Below are positions 6,767-10,416 of a DNA stretch of 10,416 bases, piece after piece. Under the pieces are notes generated by a model. The model was given only the letters and a program-made list of their open reading frames with translations, had not been told where the DNA came from and searched no databases. A program made the translations under genes and the position numbers. This stretch comes from Sphingomonas sp. CCH10-B3. GTDB taxonomy: Bacteria; Pseudomonadota; Alphaproteobacteria; Sphingomonadales; Sphingomonadaceae. Every line of letters begins with the position of its first letter. The first letter of the stretch is position 1. Where the stretch lies: the NCBI RefSeq assembly GCF_001556185.1, contig NZ_LSIJ01000075.1, positions 1 through 10,416 of the forward strand, written 5' to 3'.

Positions 6767-7279
6767 ATGTTCCACCTCCACTGCACCAAGAAACTGCTAG
6801 ATCGGATCAAACCCGAGATCGCTGAGCCCGGGCAAAGCGAAACTGCCTTGGGCAATTGGTATGCCACGGTGCTGTTCTGGAAGCCGCAAGTCGCTTTGCT
6901 GGTTTCTGAGCGCACGCTGCTTCCCGTGCTTATGCCACTAGCCCCAGCGGCCACGCTTGCTCGACGGTTCCCGGCACATTTGGCGCTGGTTTTGAAGGAG
7001 CACGGCGTCCCAAGCGAATTCGTCGCTCAGGAAGTCTGGCGGATGGACAAGGTCCAGTACGCAAAGACTGCGAACCGGAGTGTCGTAGGCATCCTCAGTG
7101 AGTTCGTTAAGCAGGCCGAATTCTGGCTGGCCGCCTATGCCTTTGAAAAGGGCGATGATGACGACCTCCTGGCGATTTCCGCCAAGCTAGCGGAAACACC
7201 GTGTAGCCCGCTGTACAAGGGCCCGGTTTCGCCGGACAAAGCCCTTCATGAACTCGTGAAGGCTGGTACGCAGACTTGA
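6767..7279 (+). CDS. DUF6933-like protein, unknown function
   Basis: The 170-residue soluble protein begins MFHLHCTKKLLDRIK and contains a GNWYATVLFWKPQVALLV strand pair (29-46). I recognise this from memory as the DUF6933 type, a family without a known activity. A middle helical part follows (about 60-125), then an acidic GDDDD turn (128-132) and a charged C-terminal helix. There is no membrane segment or catalytic motif. The ATG has no ribosome site; TATCCT lies about 12 bases upstream and could be a -10 for a short-leader or leaderless transcript, but no -35 is evident. It stands alone, convergent with the toxin gene, and may not belong to either neighbouring system. Confidence 0.75.
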   Translation: MFHLHCTKKLLDRIKPEIAEPGQSETALGNWYATVLFWKPQVALLVSERTLLPVLMPLAPAATLARRFPAHLALVLKEHGVPSEFVAQEVWRMDKVQYAKTANRSVVGILSEFVKQAEFWLAAYAFEKGDDDDLLAISAKLAETPCSPLYKGPVSPDKALHELVKAGTQT

Positions 7280-7285
7280 GTCTGC
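7270..7285. other. Short hairpin spanning the DUF6933 stop codon
   Basis: GCAGAC and GTCTGC form a six-base stem around TTGA, which includes the stop codon. It lies where two transcripts converge. No T-run follows on either side, so it is at best a weak terminator or RNA end. Confidence 0.25.
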
Positions 7286-7344
7286 TGGCCGGACCCTGTG
7301 CTCGCAGATCCTACAGCACTCGACCGGAAGCCCAACGCATGCGG

Positions 7345-8073
7345 TCAGACAGGATCGATCGGCAAATCGACGATGCGGAAAACAGCCCCCGAACCGGCAT
7401 CGCGGACAAGGTCAACCCGCTCGCCATCCCAGTGATAGTCGAGGTGGCGCCCCTGCAAAGGATTTGACGCGCAGTCCGGGTAGAAGAGTGCAACGCACTC
7501 CCCACCAGGATGCCGCATGCTCGGGTAGACAATGCCGTCGGATTCCGCGCCCCTGAGATTCGCAGCCAGGGCTTGGGATGCTGCGTAACTTTCAGGATCC
7601 AGCGCCGGCGCGGGTTCTACATCTCTGAGATCATGGAGTTCTGCATCGACCGCCATGATGATTTCCCGGAACTGCGAAGTCCAGCCAGGCGCTTCCTTTG
7701 TCCGTGCCATGAAGCGGGCATGGTGGTGGATGGTCTCGAACAGCGCAGTTTCAAACCGGTCCCCGACGTAGAGCACACCGTAGCTGCCATCGGTAAAACG
7801 ACTTGGCCTGTCAGTGCTGACGTGGGTGAATGGCGCCATCAGGTAGGAGGCGCCGTTGCCGCCAACGCGGCGGTCGACAGGGACCAGGTCCAGATTGCCA
7901 ATCGTCGCCATGATGCGAGGGTTGGTCTTCTGCTCCGCCGAGATCAGGAGCGACCAGTCGGCAGGATCAGCGATGTCCTCGAACAAATCGATCGGCGGAA
8001 AAGCGCTGCGGATGATCCTGACAGCGCCCTTCCATTCAACTCTGGAAACCGGGATATCTGCCGTTCCGCTCAC
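7345..8073 (-). CDS. RES-domain toxin (NAD+-degrading type) of a toxin-antitoxin pair
   Basis: The 242-residue protein shows the RES pattern that names the family: an Arg in the PSRF segment (Arg92), the GVLYVGDRFETALFE strand and helix with Glu113, and Ser185 in IVYPSMRHPGG. In this family the three residues form the active site. Characterised members cleave or phosphorolyse NAD+, stopping growth; that activity is taken from the family. The start is GTG (8071-8073), which overlaps the antitoxin stop by four bases (GTGA), so toxin translation depends on antitoxin translation. The protein looks complete, so the module is likely active. It converges on the DUF6933 gene with 65 bp between them. 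Confidence 0.88.
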   Translation of the reverse strand: MSGTADIPVSRVEWKGAVRIIRSAFPPIDLFEDIADPADWSLLISAEQKTNPRIMATIGNLDLVPVDRRVGGNGASYLMAPFTHVSTDRPSRFTDGSYGVLYVGDRFETALFETIHHHARFMARTKEAPGWTSQFREIIMAVDAELHDLRDVEPAPALDPESYAASQALAANLRGAESDGIVYPSMRHPGGECVALFYPDCASNPLQGRHLDYHWDGERVDLVRDAGSGAVFRIVDLPIDPV

Positions 8074-8483
8074 CAGCCACCGCGCTCGGCGTCGAGGTAG
8101 CGGCGCACCCGCATGATGTCGGTGAGTTCGCCCCCGAGCATCACATCAAGCGCGCTGGATCCGCCAAAGGCATCATTGGCTGCCCTGATCCAGGCATAGC
8201 CCCGCGTCGCCTCCGAGAAGATGATACGTAGCGCCTTGTGGATGCCCATGAGGTTGGAGAGACGCGCACGCCCATCACGCGAAACGCGCCCGGCACCTTC
8301 AGCCTTCCAGCGGCGATAGGAGCGCACTGGCATGTCGAGCAGCGTTGCCGCTTGCTCGTCAGTCAGCTCCCATTTGCCGAACAGATTGAGGACTGCCCGG
8401 AACATGGCAGCTGCCTCGTCCTGGGTAATCGGATCGGGACGGAAAGCGGCAACGGCAGTATCAACGGGTTGCAGAGCCAGCAT
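8070..8483 (-). CDS. Xre/MbcA/ParS-family antitoxin (DUF2384) partner of the RES toxin
   Basis: The 137-residue protein has an Xre-like helix-turn-helix at about 38-62 (LTDEQAATLLDMPVRSYRRWK). It is followed by the DUF2384 toxin-binding end (about 75-137), which carries the familiar FGGSSALDVMLGGELTDIMR stretch and the C-terminal ERGGW. In this family the end of the antitoxin inserts into the RES active site. I chose the ATG at 8483 because GGAG lies 8 bases upstream; an earlier in-frame ATG (8525) would sit inside the operator region and lacks such a site. It is encoded before its toxin and probably represses its own promoter. Confidence 0.88.
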   Translation of the reverse strand: MLALQPVDTAVAAFRPDPITQDEAAAMFRAVLNLFGKWELTDEQAATLLDMPVRSYRRWKAEGAGRVSRDGRARLSNLMGIHKALRIIFSEATRGYAWIRAANDAFGGSSALDVMLGGELTDIMRVRRYLDAERGGW

Positions 8484-8490
8484 GGCAAAT

Positions 8491-8561
8491 CTCCATATGG
8501 CATCATATACGCCACTCAATGCCATTTGGCAACGGTCTATACGGATGATACCAATCTGGCA
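8491..8561 (-). promoter_or_regulatory. Promoter and three operator-like repeats of the RES/Xre module
   Basis: Three copies of an inverted repeat with TGCCA arms lie at 8491-8502, 8520-8531 and 8550-8561. The middle one is perfect (TGCCA-TT-TGGCA) and the outer two are imperfect. Their centres are 29 and 30 bp apart, close to three helical turns. On the minus strand TTGCCA (8527-8532) and TATATG (8504-8509) form a -35/-10 pair with a 17-bp spacer. The middle repeat covers the -35 and the first covers the antitoxin's ribosome site, as expected for repression by the antitoxin. The third lies in the end of the helicase gene. Confidence 0.55.
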
Positions 8562-10416
8562 ACCACGCTCGCCGCGCCCTCGATCGGCACGAACAGCCGC
8601 GTCTGGTAGCGGATGATTTCCGTAAAGCAGCCTTGGGCCTTGTACCAGTCAAGGCGGGCTACGCTCCATCCGGTCAATTCAATTCGCTGTGAACCATTGA
8701 CCAGGCTGCGCTTGACCATGAGCTGCTCACGGCCAGCGAATTCCATGGCTCGGCCGGTCGTCAGGACGGTCTGGACGATCTCTTCGGCGGAAAGCGTTTG
8801 CTCGCGTTCCAGACCCAGCGCCCGGCACAGTTCCGGAACAGAATGGACCGGAACCTCCCGGCCAAGCAGCGAGCGGCCATCCGCCGCCGAGATGCGACTG
8901 ACCCTCACGAAATCCGAAGGAAGCTTGTCCCAGACAGGCAGCAGGAGGCCCGTCGCGAGATAGAGGCGCTCGCGCTTGTGGCTGGTCCGCGATTCCTCAA
9001 CCTCGGCTACCCATGCTTCGCGGAAAGCGTCGACGGAGATCCCCTCCCAGCTGCTTTCAGCCAGCTGATCCTCGGTGATGTGGCTGCGCTTCAGCGGGCG
9101 CAGCAGCTCGAAGCGGGAAACGCGGGTGCCGTCATCAGCAAGAATGCTGCGGGCGGGCACGAACAAGGCAACCCGGCCTGAGCGGGCATTTCGAACAGGC
9201 CGTTGCCGCTGCCCAGTGAGGCCGTGAAGCTCCTCAAGCCGCTTCAGCGTGAGCGGCTTCAGGACTCTGGCGATTTCCAGTTCCAGCAGATGGGTGGTCG
9301 CACCCGAGCCCGGATCGGTGCGCAGCAACGTGTCGGACAGGACCGCGAAGTCTTCGACCGCGATGGTCTCTAGGCCGAGGTCGAGTGTGCCGGCCTGTCG
9401 GGCGGCATCGATACGCGCCTCGACCAGCCCCATGAACTCATCGAAGATCGCGTTTTGCAAGGCGATGGGAAGTGCGAGGATGCGGTTGAGCCAGCGCTGG
9501 ATCGGCGGCAGGTCATCGACCATCGACCCGTCAGGGGCTTCGATTCTGAGACCTGTCAGCTCCTGAAAGCGTCCGAGGCTGACAGCCTCGAGCTTGCCGG
9601 TGAATAACAGGCCGAACCAGCGGTGGAGCGCCTCCTTGGCGTATATGCTTTCGAGATTGTCAGCCGGATCGAACAGGTTCTGTCCGCCGGTCTGGCGCTG
9701 CCCGCGCGTGAGGGCACCGAGGCTGTCGAGGCGCCGCGCAATAGTCGAGATGAAGCGGCGCTCGCCCCGCACATCGGTCGTTACCGGTCTAAACAGCGGG
9801 GCTGATGCCTGATTGGTACGATTGGTGCGGCCAAGCCCTTGGATTGCCGCATCAGCCCGCCAGCCCGGTTCGAGCAGGAAGTGGACGCGACGGGCCTGGT
9901 TCTTCGCAGCGAGATCGGCATGGTAGCTGCGCCCAGTTCCTCCGGCGTCGGAAAAGACAAGGATGCGCTTGGCCCCGTCCATGAATGCTTGGGTTTCAGC
10001 GACGTTCGCGCGCGGCGATCGGGATTGGAGTTTCTGATGGCCATCCCCGCTAACGATGAGCCGACGCGTCCGGCCAGTCACTTCCGCCACCTGATCGACG
10101 CCGAAGCGTTCGATGATGGCATCAAGCGCGGTCGCGATCGGCGGCAAGGCGCAGAGCTGTTCGATCATCCTGTCGCGCGCGGCGAGTGCCGATCGGCACA
10201 ATACTGGCGCGCCATGTTCGTCGCTCATCGGCTCGGAGCGAGGATTGCCGTTTTCGTCGGTGAAGACGGCCATCAGCCGGACAGGAAAGCTCTTGGCGAG
10301 ATAGTCGATCACATATTCTTTGCAGTCGCAGTTTATGTCGAGCGTGGCGGCGAGAGACGCAGGTTTCCTTCGGTTTTCCATGATTTCACTCCAGATAATT
10401 ACGGTTCCCTCGACCT
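8537..10416 (-). CDS. Strawberry-notch-family helicase, C-terminal part (gene open past the window edge)
   Basis: The frame is open from the right edge to TAG at 8537-8539. Numbered from the internal ATG at 10381, residues 23-110 match the region before the second helicase lobe, ending VAEVTGRTRR. GGTGRSYHA (147-155) and QGLGRTNRTNQ (181-191) are the motif V and VI signatures of the strawberry notch C-terminal helicase domain, with RFISTIARRLDSLGALTRG following. About 400 residues of the usual C-terminal region come after. The first lobe with Walker A and B is not in the window. No stop lies between 10381 and the edge, and that stretch still aligns with my memory of the family, so the gene probably starts outside. 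However, GGAG ten bases before ATG 10381 would allow a short form. Such proteins are common on alphaproteobacterial plasmids and integrative elements. Confidence 0.8.
   Translation of the reverse strand, partial: VEGTVIIWSEIMENRRKPASLAATLDINCDCKEYVIDYLAKSFPVRLMAVFTDENGNPRSEPMSDEHGAPVLCRSALAARDRMIEQLCALPPIATALDAIIERFGVDQVAEVTGRTRRLIVSGDGHQKLQSRSPRANVAETQAFMDGAKRILVFSDAGGTGRSYHADLAAKNQARRVHFLLEPGWRADAAIQGLGRTNRTNQASAPLFRPVTTDVRGERRFISTIARRLDSLGALTRGQRQTGGQNLFDPADNLESIYAKEALHRWFGLLFTGKLEAVSLGRFQELTGLRIEAPDGSMVDDLPPIQRWLNRILALPIALQNAIFDEFMGLVEARIDAARQAGTLDLGLETIAVEDFAVLSDTLLRTDPGSGATTHLLELEIARVLKPLTLKRLEELHGLTGQRQRPVRNARSGRVALFVPARSILADDGTRVSRFELLRPLKRSHITEDQLAESSWEGISVDAFREAWVAEVEESRTSHKRERLYLATGLLLPVWDKLPSDFVRVSRISAADGRSLLGREVPVHSVPELCRALGLEREQTLSAEEIVQTVLTTGRAMEFAGREQLMVKRSLVNGSQRIELTGWSVARLDWYKAQGCFTEIIRYQTRLFVPIEGAASVVARLVSSV

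Noticed and set aside
7270..7344. Rho-independent terminator between the DUF6933 and toxin genes
   Set aside because: The only hairpin has a six-base stem and no T-run on either side.
1..10416. CRISPR array, tRNA or insertion-sequence ends
   Set aside because: No regularly repeated spacer structure, cloverleaf or terminal inverted repeats with a transposase were found.

Overview
The window is GC-rich and densely coded, with overlapping stop/start junctions throughout. The strawberry-notch-type helicase fragment, the RES/Xre (DUF2384) toxin-antitoxin pair and the probable DUF6933 protein point to an accessory region, such as a plasmid, integrative element or defence island, of an alphaproteobacterium. 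A Sphingomonadales or Rhizobiales host is a guess from gene content; no species can be read from the sequence.

Layout. (1) Positions 14-1076, minus strand: a coupled operon of a small sigma-70-like protein, an acidic 128-residue protein and a 38-residue ORF. The 38-residue ORF looks like the start of an ImmA/IrrE-type metallopeptidase that stops early. A strong Shine-Dalgarno sequence follows it, so another gene probably begins just past the left edge. (2) Positions 1260-5751, plus strand, divergent from the first operon: a tiny leader ORF; a metallo-beta-lactamase (MBL) fold protein interrupted by one in-frame TGA and ending in a glycine-rich tail; a 747-residue E2-like/E1/JAB fusion; and a second, intact MBL-fold protein. 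The three main genes touch or nearly touch each other. (3) Positions 5759-6484, minus strand: a four-helix membrane protein that converges on the operon with 7 bp between stop codons. (4) Positions 6767-7279, plus strand: a probable DUF6933 protein. (5) Positions 7345-8483, minus strand: an Xre/MbcA/ParS-type antitoxin and RES-type toxin, with three regularly spaced operator-like repeats in front. (6) Position 8537 to the right edge, minus strand: the C-terminal part of a strawberry-notch-family helicase that stays open past the window edge.

The centre of interest is the MBL - E2/E1/JAB - MBL operon. All three enzymatic activities of a ubiquitin-like conjugation/deconjugation cycle sit on one polypeptide, yet no separate ubiquitin-like protein and no CD-NTase is visible. 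The C-terminus of the upstream MBL protein (a flexible Gly/Ala/Thr tail ending in Gly-Tyr-Gly) is the best candidate for the adenylated and conjugated end, by analogy with the CD-NTase tail conjugated by Cap2 in CBASS. This is inference. The same MBL gene carries a TGA where a tryptophan would fit, so in this copy it is freshly inactivated, read through, or affected by a sequence error. The sigma-like operon and the membrane protein may be regulatory and effector parts of the same system, but only their position supports that.
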